DNA of 50,133 nt from Pseudomonadota bacterium (GTDB lineage: Bacteria; Pseudomonadota; Alphaproteobacteria; Sphingomonadales; Sphingomonadaceae), in the NCBI GenBank assembly GCA_023423775.1, contig JAFAEZ010000187.1, positions 1-50,133 of the forward strand, written 5' to 3'. Every line of letters starts with the position of its first letter. The stretch's first letter is position 1. Shown here piece by piece: positions 1 to 7,837 of this stretch. Under the pieces are notes generated by a model. It saw nothing but the letters and a program-made list of their open reading frames with translations. It was not told the origin of the DNA and made no database searches. The position numbers were made by a program, and so were the translations under genes.

Positions 1-509
1 ACCGTGATCGGTACCGAGCCGCGGAAATCCCCGTCGGATCGGCCGTCCACCTTCAGTCGCGCGCCGAAGCCGAATCGCAGGACGCCGTCGACGCCAAGCC
101 GCGGAGTCTTGTCGAGATCGGTGGTGAAATCGGTCATCTGCAGTGTCCCGCCATCGGCCGAAGCCAGGGTGACGCTGGCAGGCAGCTCCACCTCGATCCG
201 GCGGCGCGGCTCACCGCGGACTACCACCGTTCCCCGAACGGCCATGCCGCCAAGATCGACCAGTGCCCCGCTGATCGTGCGCGCGCCGCTATCGGACGCG
301 ATCTCGATCTGGCCGCCCTGATTGGCGACGACGAGGCCGACCTTGCTGAAATCGATGTCGCTCTCGGCCTGGACGGTCAGCGGAACCAGATTCGAATTTT
401 CGGTAGCGGCCGGGGCAGCGCACAGGGCGCATTGCGCCTGCGCGGCCGGCGCGATCGGCCCGATCGCGCAGCCGAGCAGCGCGACGGCCAGGAGCAACCT
501 TCTGGTCAT
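1..509 (-). CDS. DUF4402 domain protein, 3' end cut off by the window
   Basis: Leftward gene whose start codon ATG is at 509-507; no stop is reached before base 1, so only the first 169 residues are visible. The N-terminus has a signal peptide (basic MTRR, then a hydrophobic stretch, with AQA just before the likely cleavage site) followed by a CALC pair of cysteines. The rest alternates short beta-type segments rich in Gly, Val and Thr, and ends with GSVPIT, which resembles the closing strand of DUF4402 proteins. These are small secreted or surface beta-sandwich proteins of unknown function, often compared with pilus subunits. Family assignment is by pattern only. It is divergent from msrB with a 68-base gap. 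Confidence 0.7.
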   Translation of the reverse strand, partial: MTRRLLLAVALLGCAIGPIAPAAQAQCALCAAPAATENSNLVPLTVQAESDIDFSKVGLVVANQGGQIEIASDSGARTISGALVDLGGMAVRGTVVVRGEPRRRIEVELPASVTLASADGGTLQMTDFTTDLDKTPRLGVDGVLRFGFGARLKVDGRSDGDFRGSVPIT

Positions 510-577
510 GTCGTAGTTTTACGGTCGGAATGGTAAAAGTTTCGCTAACCAAACCTTCGCCTCACAAGGATTTCATA

Positions 578-1027
578 ATGGTTGACCCTGCGGACGAGCC
601 TTCCCACAGCACGACCATGACCAAGCCAGCAGACGACCGCCTCGATTTGTCCGAGAAGGAATGGCGCGAGCGCCTCTCGCCCGAGCAATATCACGTGCTG
701 CGCGAGGCCGGCACCGAACGCCCCTTCACGGGCCGCTACTGGAACAACCATCAGGAAGGCGAATATCGCTGCGCCGGCTGCGGCGAACCCCTGTTCGAGA
801 GCGACGCCAAATATGATTCCGGCTGCGGCTGGCCGAGCTTCACAGCCCCGGAGGAGCCGGACGCGATTACCGAGCATGAGGATGTGAGCCACGGCATGCG
901 CCGGGTCGAAGTACGCTGCGCCCGCTGCGACGGACATCTCGGCCATGTCTTTCCCGACGGCCCCGGGCCCGAGGGACTTCGTTACTGCATCAACAGCGCC
1001 TCGCTGGACTTCAAGGCTAAGAAATAA
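578..1027 (+). CDS. msrB: Peptide-methionine (R)-S-oxide reductase MsrB
   Basis: Reduces methionine-R-sulfoxide in oxidised proteins, using thioredoxin. The 149-residue product has two CxxC zinc pairs (CAGC and CARC), the GCGWPSF signature, and the catalytic cysteine in RYCINSASL near the C-terminus, all normal for the family. The start at 578 is chosen because AAGGA lies 7 bases upstream. The frame stays open back to 530, and an internal ATG at 617 is the other option. No signal peptide is seen with the chosen start, so it is probably cytoplasmic. It stands alone between a divergent DUF4402 gene and the penicillin-binding protein gene. Confidence 0.95.
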   Translation: MVDPADEPSHSTTMTKPADDRLDLSEKEWRERLSPEQYHVLREAGTERPFTGRYWNNHQEGEYRCAGCGEPLFESDAKYDSGCGWPSFTAPEEPDAITEHEDVSHGMRRVEVRCARCDGHLGHVFPDGPGPEGLRYCINSASLDFKAKK

Positions 1028-1034
1028 GCCCCAT

Positions 1035-1083
1035 CCCTGCGGCCCTACCGGAGCGAAAGCGCCGGCGGCGAGCCGACGCAGGG
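1035..1083 (+). other. Structured hairpin between msrB and the PBP gene
   Basis: Outer arms CCCTGCG (1035-1041) and CGCAGGG (1077-1083) enclose an inner hairpin at 1048-1065, CCGG-a-GC closed by a GAAA tetraloop and returning as GC-g-CCGG. No T-run follows, so it is not a classical terminator. It may be a Rho-dependent 3' end of msrB or just GC-rich chance pairing. Confidence 0.3.
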
Positions 1084-1147
1084 TCGCGATTCCACGATAG
1101 CGCTTCTGCTTGTGAGGTTCGGCGTCTGGCCCTATCTCTCGGCGTCC

Positions 1148-3268
1148 ATGGCCAGTACTGCTTCCTCTCCGCTCAAGCGGACCTTGATCACGACCTTCAA
1201 AATCGGCGTCTATGCAGGTCTGGTGGGCCTGGTGGCGCTGGTGGTGGCGGTCGTCGTCGCGATGAATTCGCTGCCCAGCTACTCGGAGCTGGTCCGGCGC
1301 GACGACCTTGGCCAGATGATCCGTGTGCGCGCGGCCGACGGCAGCACCCTCGTGTCGCTCGGGCCGAGCTTCGGCGAATGGGTTCGCTACGACGAGATCC
1401 CCGAAGTGATGAAGGATGCGATGCTGGCAGTCGAGGACCGCCGCTACCACATGCATCCCGGCGTCGATCCGATCGGCCTCGCCCGCGCGGTCAAGGTGCG
1501 CGTCCAGCGTGGCCATTGGGCCCAGGGCGGATCGACGATCACCCAGCAGCTCGCCCGCAACATCTTCCTGACCAACAGCCGCACCTTCGGGCGCAAGGTG
1601 CGCGAGGCGATCCTGGCGCTGGCGCTCGAACGCCGCTTCTCCAAGGAGCAGATTCTCGAGCTCTACCTCAACCGCGTCTATTTCGGCGGTGGCGCCTACG
1701 GCATCGACGCCGCGTCGCGCCGCTTCTTCGGCCACAGCGCCGATACGCTCAGCCTCTCCGAAGCCGCGATCATCGCCGGCCTGGTCAAGGCCCCGTCCAA
1801 TTATTCGCCGACCGCCGATGCCGAGGCCGCGCGCGGCCGCGCCGGCGTCGTCATCAAGCTGATGCTGGAGACGGGCGACATCACGCCCGCGGAGGCCGCC
1901 TCGGCCGAGCCGGCCGAAGTCAAGTTCGTGCCGACGCCGAAGCAGAACAGCGTCCGCTATTTCACCGACTGGGTCCTCCCGCAGCTCGACACCTTGATCG
2001 ATGAATCGGTCGAGCCGATCGACGTCTGGACTACGCTCGATCCGGCTATGCAGCGCTCGGCAGACCAGGCGATCAACGCCAACACGCCCAAGGGCGCGCA
2101 GGGCGCGCTCGTCACGCTGGACCGCGACGGCGCGGTGCGGGCGATGGTCGGCGGCCGCGACTATGTGAGCTCGATCTACAACCGGGCGACGCAGGCGACC
2201 CGCCAGCCCGGCTCGGCGTTCAAACTGTTCGTCTATCTCTCCGCATTGGAGGCCGGCTACACGCCCGACGACACCGTGGTCGACGAACCGATCACGATCG
2301 GCGGCTGGAGCCCGCGCAACAGCAGCCGCACTCATTCGGGGCCGGTGACGATCCGCGAGGCCTTTGCACGGTCGATCAACACGATCTCCGCCCGCTTGGG
2401 CCAGGAAGTCGGCTTCCGCACGATCGCCGACATGGCACAGCGCTTCGGCATCACGACGGAGATCAATACCCAGCCCTCGATGGTATTGGGGACGTCCGAC
2501 GTGCGGCTGATCGACATGACCCGCGCCTTCGCCTCGGTCGGCCAGAAGGGCGTGGCCGTCGTGCCCTACGGCATCCGCCGGGTGACCACCGCTGACGGCA
2601 GCGTCCTCTACCAGCACGAAGTCGACCAATCGCGCGTCCTGGTCGCGCCCTGGGTGGCGGCGCAGATGACCGACCTGCTGCAGGCCGCGGTCCTGACCGG
2701 CACCGGCCGCGCCGCCCAGATCGGTCGGCCGGTCGCCGGCAAGACCGGAACCACCAACTCCAACAAGGATGGCTGGTTCATCGGCTTCTCGAGCGGCCTT
2801 ACCACCGGCGTGTGGATGGGCCGCGACGACGCCAAGGCGTTGCCCGGCCTGCAAGGCGGCACTTCGCCCGCCCGCGCGTTCCGCGACCACATGGTCCGCG
2901 CGGTGGCCAACCGCCCGGTCGAGAAGTTCGACATCGAGGTTGCGGTGCCCGACTGGGAGATGGAGCCCGACGAGGAAGCGTGGTTCGGCGAGCCGGAAAA
3001 CGGCCCCATCCCCGGAGAGCCGGGCATGATGGTCGACCCGGACGGCAATCCGATTGCGCCGCAACCGGGCCAGCCGATCGAGGTAGCGCCGCAGCCGCTG
3101 CCGGCGCCGGCCGATGAGCCGAGGCGGGAAGAACTCAACCAGGAATGGCTGGATCGAGCCGTCGGACGGGAGAGGGCGCCGCCCCCGGCGCCCCGTCAGG
3201 CACCTCCGCCGCGTCAGCTAAGCGCGCGCGATCCGATGGAGCGCCGCCCCGTTCCGGCGCAGCCATAA
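1148..3268 (+). CDS. Class A penicillin-binding protein (PBP1A type, glycosyltransferase + transpeptidase)
   Basis: Polymerises and crosslinks peptidoglycan in the periplasm while anchored in the inner membrane. After a short basic N-terminus there is one membrane segment (about residues 17-39). The glycosyltransferase domain follows, with Glu96 in EDRRYHMHPG and the motif QGGSTITQQLARN. The transpeptidase domain shows Ser356 in SAFK, SIN at 409 and KTGT at 532. A proline- and acid-rich tail of roughly 75 residues follows the catalytic core. ATG 1148 is preferred; an in-frame GTG at 1112 would add 12 residues, and neither has a clear ribosome site. The 3' end overlaps the convergent ygjP-like gene by 51 bases. 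Confidence 0.93.
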   Translation: MASTASSPLKRTLITTFKIGVYAGLVGLVALVVAVVVAMNSLPSYSELVRRDDLGQMIRVRAADGSTLVSLGPSFGEWVRYDEIPEVMKDAMLAVEDRRYHMHPGVDPIGLARAVKVRVQRGHWAQGGSTITQQLARNIFLTNSRTFGRKVREAILALALERRFSKEQILELYLNRVYFGGGAYGIDAASRRFFGHSADTLSLSEAAIIAGLVKAPSNYSPTADAEAARGRAGVVIKLMLETGDITPAEAASAEPAEVKFVPTPKQNSVRYFTDWVLPQLDTLIDESVEPIDVWTTLDPAMQRSADQAINANTPKGAQGALVTLDRDGAVRAMVGGRDYVSSIYNRATQATRQPGSAFKLFVYLSALEAGYTPDDTVVDEPITIGGWSPRNSSRTHSGPVTIREAFARSINTISARLGQEVGFRTIADMAQRFGITTEINTQPSMVLGTSDVRLIDMTRAFASVGQKGVAVVPYGIRRVTTADGSVLYQHEVDQSRVLVAPWVAAQMTDLLQAAVLTGTGRAAQIGRPVAGKTGTTNSNKDGWFIGFSSGLTTGVWMGRDDAKALPGLQGGTSPARAFRDHMVRAVANRPVEKFDIEVAVPDWEMEPDEEAWFGEPENGPIPGEPGMMVDPDGNPIAPQPGQPIEVAPQPLPAPADEPRREELNQEWLDRAVGRERAPPPAPRQAPPPRQLSARDPMERRPVPAQP

Positions 3269-3922
3269 GCGCGCCGGCGTCGGATCGGCGCCGAACAATT
3301 GCTCGACCAAGGCGTGGAAGCGCGGGCTGTGGTCCATATGGACGCGGTGCGCCACTTCATGCGCTACAGTCGCTCGGCGTACCCAATCGGGCGCCAGGAT
3401 GAGGCGCCAGCTGTAGCGGATGGTCCCAGACGAGGAGCAGCTTCCCCAGCGCGACACTGTGTCGCCGACGCCGACGCGGCTGACCGTGACCCCAGCCTTT
3501 GCGGCATATTCGTGGGTTTCCCGGGTCAGCACGTCCAGCGCCTGCCGCCGCAGCCAACGCTCCAGTCTGGGGACCAGCGTTTCCTCCGGCCCACCCATCA
3601 CAATGCGGCCGTCCTCGACCCGGGCGATTCGCGAGCGGTCCGGACGCCAATCGATCGCATGAGGCACGCCCTGGAGCGGAATCTCGCAGCCGTGCGCGAG
3701 CACGAGAGGCGCCGGGATTGCGGACAGCGTCTTCTCGATCCAGTCGCGGTGCCCCGCGGCCCATTGCAGCGCCCGCCGCTGTGAGACGCGACGCGGCACG
3801 GTGAGGATTACGGCTCCGGTGCGGGGATCGACGCGCAGGCGCATGACCTTTGCTCGCGCCGAAGTCTTCAGCGTGAGGACGGCGCTCACCAAGCCGCCCT
3901 CGAAGCGAAGCTCAGAGCTCAC
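3218..3922 (-). CDS. YgjP-like (SprT/DUF45 type) zinc metallopeptidase
   Basis: A 234-residue protein with a zinc-binding HEVAH at about residues 188-192 followed by HMDHSPRF, which supplies the third histidine and the usual shape of the YgjP/DUF45 family. VSRWGSCSSSG upstream is the family's other conserved block. There is no signal peptide, so it should be cytosolic; the natural substrate of these proteins is not settled. It is the last gene of the leftward SCO1-ycgN-ygjP operon and starts inside the end of ycgN (11-base overlap). Its tail runs 51 bases into the convergent PBP gene. Confidence 0.88.
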   Translation of the reverse strand: MSSELRFEGGLVSAVLTLKTSARAKVMRLRVDPRTGAVILTVPRRVSQRRALQWAAGHRDWIEKTLSAIPAPLVLAHGCEIPLQGVPHAIDWRPDRSRIARVEDGRIVMGGPEETLVPRLERWLRRQALDVLTRETHEYAAKAGVTVSRVGVGDTVSRWGSCSSSGTIRYSWRLILAPDWVRRATVAHEVAHRVHMDHSPRFHALVEQLFGADPTPARLWLRRNGAALHRIARA

Positions 3923-4337
3923 GGTCGGAAAGATGATATTCGAGCGGCCCGGCCTCGCCCTCGGGGATGGTCCAGCCGCGGACCGACTGGCCGGCCTCGT
4001 GGACCGTGTCGCGGCTGCCGGTGATCAGATAGTGCCAGCCTGGAAGCGGCTTGCCCTCCGCCCGCAACCGATAGGCGCAGGTCGAGGGCAGCCAGGGCAA
4101 AGTGCCGGCCTTCTGGAAAGTGAGCTGGACGCAATCGGGGACGAAGCTGCGCCGCCCCTTATAATTGGTGCAGAGCCCGCTATGGCTGTCGAGCAATTTG
4201 CAGGTGACGTTGGTGTTGTAGATCTCGCCGGTGTCGGCATCCTCCACCTTGTGGAGGCAGCATTTGCCGCAGCCGTCGCACAGCCTTTCCCATTCGTCGC
4301 GGGTCAGTTCTACGAGCGGCTTTTCCCAGAAGTTCAT
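3912..4337 (-). CDS. YcgN-family cysteine cluster protein (UPF0260)
   Basis: A 141-residue protein starting MNFWEKP, with CDGCGKCC at about residues 20-27 and further cysteines at CKLL, LCTN, PDC and TCAYR. This is the conserved cysteine set of the UPF0260/YkgJ group, thought to bind a metal or Fe-S cluster. The function is unknown. The frame is open upstream into the SCO1 gene, but homology begins at ATG 4337, which overlaps the SCO1 stop as ATGA. Translational coupling to a copper-delivery protein is suggestive but does not prove a role in metal handling. Confidence 0.9.
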   Translation of the reverse strand: MNFWEKPLVELTRDEWERLCDGCGKCCLHKVEDADTGEIYNTNVTCKLLDSHSGLCTNYKGRRSFVPDCVQLTFQKAGTLPWLPSTCAYRLRAEGKPLPGWHYLITGSRDTVHEAGQSVRGWTIPEGEAGPLEYHLSDREL

Positions 4338-4927
4338 TGCACCCAGCGTTTGAGCTCCGCGGCGACCGCTTCGGGTCCCTGGTCGTGCGGAACGATGGCG
4401 ATCGGCTCGCCCTTCGGGCCGAACAGGACGGCGTTGCGCGAGTGGTTCACCAGATAGCCGCTCGCGCCTTCCGACTGCTCCTTGATATAATAAATGCCGT
4501 AGCGTTTCGCTACCTGGGCGATCTGCTCCGGCGTGCCGGTGAGACCGACCAGCCGGGGATGGAAGGCCGACACGAATTGCTTCACCACCGGCGGCGTATC
4601 GCGCTCCGGATCGACGGTGATGAAGATTGGCTGGACCTTGGCCGCCAGCGCCGGGTCGCTCTTTTCGAACTGGCGGAAGCCCTGACCGATCACCTGCAGG
4701 TCGACCGGACAAACGTCGGGGCAATAAGTGAAGCCGAAATAGACGAGCCGGTAGCGGCCGTCATAATCCTTGTCGGTGACCTGCTTCCCGTCCTGATCGG
4801 TCAGCGCGAAGGGGCCGCCAAGCGCGGCGCCGGCAAGCGGCGGGGCTTCGTCCGCCTTCGGCCCGCAAGCTCCGAGCAGAAGGGTGAGAAGCAAGGCGAG
4901 CGAAGCGAGAAAACGGCGTTCATTCAT
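4334..4927 (-). CDS. SCO1/SenC family copper chaperone lipoprotein
   Basis: SCO proteins carry copper or act as thiol reductants for assembly of the CuA site of cytochrome c oxidase. The 197-residue product has a lipoprotein signal (LLLGAC, acylated Cys about residue 21), a thioredoxin-like fold, the copper motif CPDVCP, and the distant histidine in LVNHS. It should sit on the periplasmic face of the inner membrane. First gene of a tight leftward operon with the ycgN- and ygjP-like genes; divergent from the ankyrin gene with a 65-base shared upstream region. Confidence 0.92.
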   Translation of the reverse strand: MNERRFLASLALLLTLLLGACGPKADEAPPLAGAALGGPFALTDQDGKQVTDKDYDGRYRLVYFGFTYCPDVCPVDLQVIGQGFRQFEKSDPALAAKVQPIFITVDPERDTPPVVKQFVSAFHPRLVGLTGTPEQIAQVAKRYGIYYIKEQSEGASGYLVNHSRNAVLFGPKGEPIAIVPHDQGPEAVAAELKRWVQ

Positions 4928-4992
4928 GGCGCGGCCAGCCTTGCTTTGCTACAGGCCGACAATCAAGCTGGTACTGAGGCGGGGTAGAAATC

Positions 4993-5595
4993 GTGATCCG
5001 GATATCCAAAGCGTTCTTCGCGGCGGCCGCTTTGGCCGTGGTCGCGGTCCCGGCGGCAGCGCAGCAACTCACGTCGGACAGCTTCGCTCTGATGGAGGCG
5101 GTCAAGAAAAGGGACGGGGACAAGGTCACGGATCTGCTGTCGAAGCCGTCGACCACGATCATCAACACGCGCGACCATGCCACCGGCGATTCCGTGCTGC
5201 ACGTCGTCACCCGCGAGCGCGATCTCACCTGGCTCCGCTTCCTCGTCGGCAAGGGCGCGCGCGTCGACAGCGAGAATCGCGAAGGCAACAGCCCGCTCGC
5301 CCTCGCCGCCCAGATCGGCTGGGTCGAGGGCGCCGAATTCCTTCTCGCGCGCCAGGCGTCGGTCAATGCGGCCAACAAGCGCGGCGAGACGCCGCTGATC
5401 CTTGCCGTGCTCAATCGCGACGTGCCGATGGTTCGCTTGCTGCTCGCCCGCGGCGCCGATCCGCGCAAGGCCGACAGCAGCACCGGTTATTCCGCGCTGG
5501 ATTATGCCAAGCGCGATGCGCGCGCCGCTAGCATCGTCAAATTGCTCGAAGCGCCGGCCAAGCCCGCCAAGGAAGTCTCCGGCCCGGTCCTTTAG
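4993..5595 (+). CDS. Secreted ankyrin-repeat protein
   Basis: 200 residues. A signal peptide (MIRISKAFFAAAALAV, ending PAAAQQ) is followed by about four to five ankyrin repeats with typical phrases: GNSPLALAAQIG, GETPLILAV and GYSALDYAKRDARAASIVKLL. It is probably a periplasmic protein-protein interaction module with an unknown partner. The start is GTG 4993; a purine-rich GCGGGGTAG lies just upstream and no in-frame ATG fits the signal peptide. The stop region overlaps the convergent mmcB stop by 4 bases (TTAG). Confidence 0.85.
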   Translation: MIRISKAFFAAAALAVVAVPAAAQQLTSDSFALMEAVKKRDGDKVTDLLSKPSTTIINTRDHATGDSVLHVVTRERDLTWLRFLVGKGARVDSENREGNSPLALAAQIGWVEGAEFLLARQASVNAANKRGETPLILAVLNRDVPMVRLLLARGADPRKADSSTGYSALDYAKRDARAASIVKLLEAPAKPAKEVSGPVL

Positions 5596-6083
5596 TCGAG
5601 ACCGGCCAGCCCGGGGTCGATTCCGCCGACCAGACGCCGCGCCGCCCGGCGGGCGAAACGCAGAGTCTCCGCCTTGCGCCGGGCCGCCGCGAGCTGTCGC
5701 ATCGGCGCCTCGCGGACCACCGCCGCATCATAGCGATCGGCGACGATCAAGCCTGAAACGTCGGGGCCCTGGCCTTCGCCTTCCAGCAAAGCCAGATCGA
5801 AGCCGGCCGGCACCGCCCAATAGAAGCGGTCGCAATAGTCGAGATAGTCGCGCCATTTCTGGTCGCCGAGCAGATCCGCCTTCGAAACCTTGATCTCGAC
5901 GATCGTCAGAAGCCCCTTCCCGCACACCGCCATCAGATCGGCGCGGCGGCCGTTGGGCAGCGGCACTTCGCAGATTCCGAACAGATCCTGACGGAAAAAC
6001 AACCGCGTCACGCCGCGCGCGACGTCCTGCGCAATCAGCGGCGATTCGGCGAAGCAGCCGTCGAGACTCGGAAGGGAAGCCAT
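5592..6083 (-). CDS. mmcB: MmcB family DNA repair protein
   Basis: 163 residues. The core RRADLMAV followed by VEIKVSKADLLGD and KWRDYLDYCDRFYWAVP matches the MmcB (DUF1052) family, whose D...ExK arrangement resembles PD-(D/E)xK nucleases. In Caulobacter the family is linked to mitomycin C tolerance and SOS induction (established knowledge). All key acidic and lysine residues are present here. A LexA-like element lies 13-27 bases upstream of the start. It is a single leftward gene, isolated from the upstream sleB-like gene by a terminator. Confidence 0.9.
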   Translation of the reverse strand: MASLPSLDGCFAESPLIAQDVARGVTRLFFRQDLFGICEVPLPNGRRADLMAVCGKGLLTIVEIKVSKADLLGDQKWRDYLDYCDRFYWAVPAGFDLALLEGEGQGPDVSGLIVADRYDAAVVREAPMRQLAAARRKAETLRFARRAARRLVGGIDPGLAGLD

Positions 6084-6095
6084 TGCTGGAAGTTA

Positions 6096-6110
6096 GAATG
6101 AAAAGGGAAC
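6096..6110 (-). promoter_or_regulatory. Possible LexA (SOS) operator upstream of mmcB
   Basis: Read leftward the site is GTTC-N7-ATTC, one base away from the alphaproteobacterial LexA box GTTC-N7-GTTC. It sits 13 bases before the mmcB start, a position where a repressor would block expression. MmcB is a known SOS gene in Caulobacter, so the location makes sense. It rests on one mismatched motif only. Confidence 0.45.
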
Positions 6111-6129
6111 AGAATAAAGGCACGGCACG

Positions 6130-6166
6130 AAAAAGCCCGCCCTCCAGCCGGAGAGCGGGCGTTTTT
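6130..6166 (-). terminator. Bidirectional intrinsic terminator between the sleB-like gene and mmcB
   Basis: A perfect GCCCGC/GCGGGC stem is extended by CTCC/GGAG after one mismatch, with loop AGCC. It is flanked by AAAAA on the left and TTTTT on the right. It has a U-tract in either direction; leftward it would end sleB-like transcripts before mmcB. Confidence 0.85.
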
Positions 6167-6183
6167 CAGACCGATCCGCGGGA

Positions 6184-6882
6184 TCAGCGGTAGAAGACGT
6201 GGTTGCCCACCGCAGCGATGCGCCTCAGACCGCGCCACGAAGGGCGGACGCGCGTGGCGTGGAAGAACATCGCGTCCTCGGCCTTGCTCTCGGCGAGCTC
6301 CTCGCGGGCGATATGAGCGATTGCGACGGCCTTGCGCCAGGCTTCGGTCCCGCTGGGCGCGTTAGGGATGCGGCCGCCACGCACGAACGAGAATTGGCCA
6401 CGCTGCTTGACGACGCCGCACAGGGTGGAAGGGTAACGCCCGGATTCGGCGCGGTTGATCACGACTTCGGCGACCGCGAGCTGGCCCTCGAGCGGTTCGC
6501 CCTTCGATTCGAAATAGACGGCCTCGGCGAGGCACTCATGCTCCGCGTCAACCGCCTCGGAGCGGGCATGTTCGCCGACCAGTTCGCGCAACGAGCGCGA
6601 CTTCGGCGCGGGCTCGGGGGCGATAACGGGCTCGTCGACGGTAGCGACGGCATGATCGGGAACGGGCGTGGAAAAATCGACCTGCTGCGCCGGGATGGCC
6701 GGCGTATCCATTCTCGCCGAAGCGAAGGTGGCGCCGTCCAAGTCGGCGGCGGCATGGTCGATATAGCGTACGGGGTTGGCCGTATCGGCTTCGGAAGCCA
6801 TCGAGGTATCGGCGTAAGCCGCACCCGCGGCCAGCGTCATGGCTGCCCCGGCAATGCCGGCGGCGCGTATGTAACGAAGCAT
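6184..6882 (-). CDS. SleB/CwlJ-type cell wall hydrolase
   Basis: 232 residues with a signal peptide (GIAGAAMTLAAGAAYA), a variable acidic/proline linker of about 90 residues, then a C-terminal Hydrolase_2 domain. The domain begins CLAEAVYFESKGEPLEGQ, whose Glu residues are the expected lytic acid, and continues through VINRAESGRYP, GQFSF and HATRVRPSW to the C-terminus. In non-spore-formers these proteins are thought to cleave peptidoglycan in the periplasm. ATG 6882 is chosen over an adjacent TTG. It is followed by a strong terminator; the 164-base upstream gap shows no clear motif. Confidence 0.9.
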   Translation of the reverse strand: MLRYIRAAGIAGAAMTLAAGAAYADTSMASEADTANPVRYIDHAAADLDGATFASARMDTPAIPAQQVDFSTPVPDHAVATVDEPVIAPEPAPKSRSLRELVGEHARSEAVDAEHECLAEAVYFESKGEPLEGQLAVAEVVINRAESGRYPSTLCGVVKQRGQFSFVRGGRIPNAPSGTEAWRKAVAIAHIAREELAESKAEDAMFFHATRVRPSWRGLRRIAAVGNHVFYR

Positions 6883-7046
6883 CAAGTCTCTGGACTGTGC
6901 GGTTCTCGGACCGTCAGGCGCTCAGAAAAACTCGCCCTGGGTCGTCCCCCCGTCTCGCTGTGGCCGCAACGCCGAACCCCTGGCGTCTTGCGCGGCCCCC
7001 CGCTCGAAAAGTGATGGGCGCGTAATGATGTGGCGCCATCCGAGGG

Positions 7047-7382
7047 TCAATCAAAATCGATCATTCCAGCGGCGAACCGTTCCCGCGATGGGACGTCCAG
7101 TTCCAAAATCCAGATGTCAGGATCGAATCCGCGGCGCCGGTCGAGGAACTTCCGGAGGTCAGCCGGGTTGCCCAACTCCGTCTGCTGCCAGACGTAGCGG
7201 CCGTCAGGTTGTAGAATCCGCTCGAGGATCCGCGGATCCCCGCCGCGTTCGACTAGCACGATGAGCACCGCCCCCGCCGTCGGGTCGCCCTTCGCCAGCA
7301 CCGCTGCAAATCCGCCTTCCGACTCGGCCTTGCGCACCAGCCCGCCGACGAGGATCGAGGTCGCGAGCCGAGCCTGGCTCAT
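7047..7382 (-). CDS. DUF1491 family protein
   Basis: 111-residue protein of an alphaproteobacterial family of unknown function. Recognised by the order SQARLATSILVGGLVRKAE, GDPTAGAVLIVL, RYVWQQ and PDIWILELD. It has no membrane segment or signal peptide. Its ATG overlaps the stop of the upstream thioesterase gene as ATGA, so it is translationally coupled in the ptsN-thioesterase-DUF1491 run. Confidence 0.85.
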   Translation of the reverse strand: MSQARLATSILVGGLVRKAESEGGFAAVLAKGDPTAGAVLIVLVERGGDPRILERILQPDGRYVWQQTELGNPADLRKFLDRRRGFDPDIWILELDVPSRERFAAGMIDFD

Positions 7383-7837
7383 CCGACGCGGTAGCCGTCG
7401 AGGCCGGAGAGCGGAATGTGCGAGCGCATGAAGGTGCCCGTACCGCGCGCCGCCTCCTCCCCGGTCGAATCGATCAGGCGCGCGTCGGCGACATAGACCC
7501 GGCGCTTGCCGCTGGCCCAGCGGCCCTCGGCGACCACAGGTCCGGCCTTGAGCGGGCGCGTGAACAGCAGGTTGAAGGCGGTGGTGAGGAGGAAGCGGTC
7601 GGTGACGAGGCTGTTGCAGGCGTAGAAAGCGGCATCGTCGAGCATCTTGAAGTAGAGGGTGCCGTGCGCGGCGCCGGCGGCGTGATACACGCTCTCTTCC
7701 ACCTCGAAACGGATTCTCGCAAAGCCCTCGTCGACAATCTCGAGTTCGCTTTGAAAAAGGCGGTTGATCGGCGCCCGGCGATAGAGCGATTCCAGCGCCC
7801 GATAATGGGCGCGGGCGCCGGATTCCTCAGGCGGCAT
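7379..7837 (-). CDS. PaaI-family (hot-dog fold) thioesterase
   Basis: 152 residues starting MPPEESGARAHYRAL. The central AAHGTLYFKMLDDAAFYAC corresponds to the HGG-like helix and catalytic acidic residue of PaaI/YdiI hot-dog thioesterases, followed by the expected strands (TAFNLLFTRPLKAGPVVAEG, KRRVYVADARLID). The substrate cannot be told; acyl-CoA is the family norm. ATG 7837 is used although the frame is open upstream, because upstream sequence belongs to ptsN. It overlaps the ptsN stop by 11 bases and DUF1491 by 4. Confidence 0.88.
   Translation of the reverse strand: MPPEESGARAHYRALESLYRRAPINRLFQSELEIVDEGFARIRFEVEESVYHAAGAAHGTLYFKMLDDAAFYACNSLVTDRFLLTTAFNLLFTRPLKAGPVVAEGRWASGKRRVYVADARLIDSTGEEAARGTGTFMRSHIPLSGLDGYRVG

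Noticed and set aside
545..3064. Long open frame on the minus strand opposite msrB and the PBP gene (839 codons)
   Set aside because: Arginine/aspartate-rich composition typical of the antisense shadow of a GC-rich gene, and it lies fully under two well-identified genes.
6883..7046. 164-base gap between the DUF1491 and sleB-like genes
   Set aside because: Searched for promoter, hairpin and small gene; nothing convincing seen.
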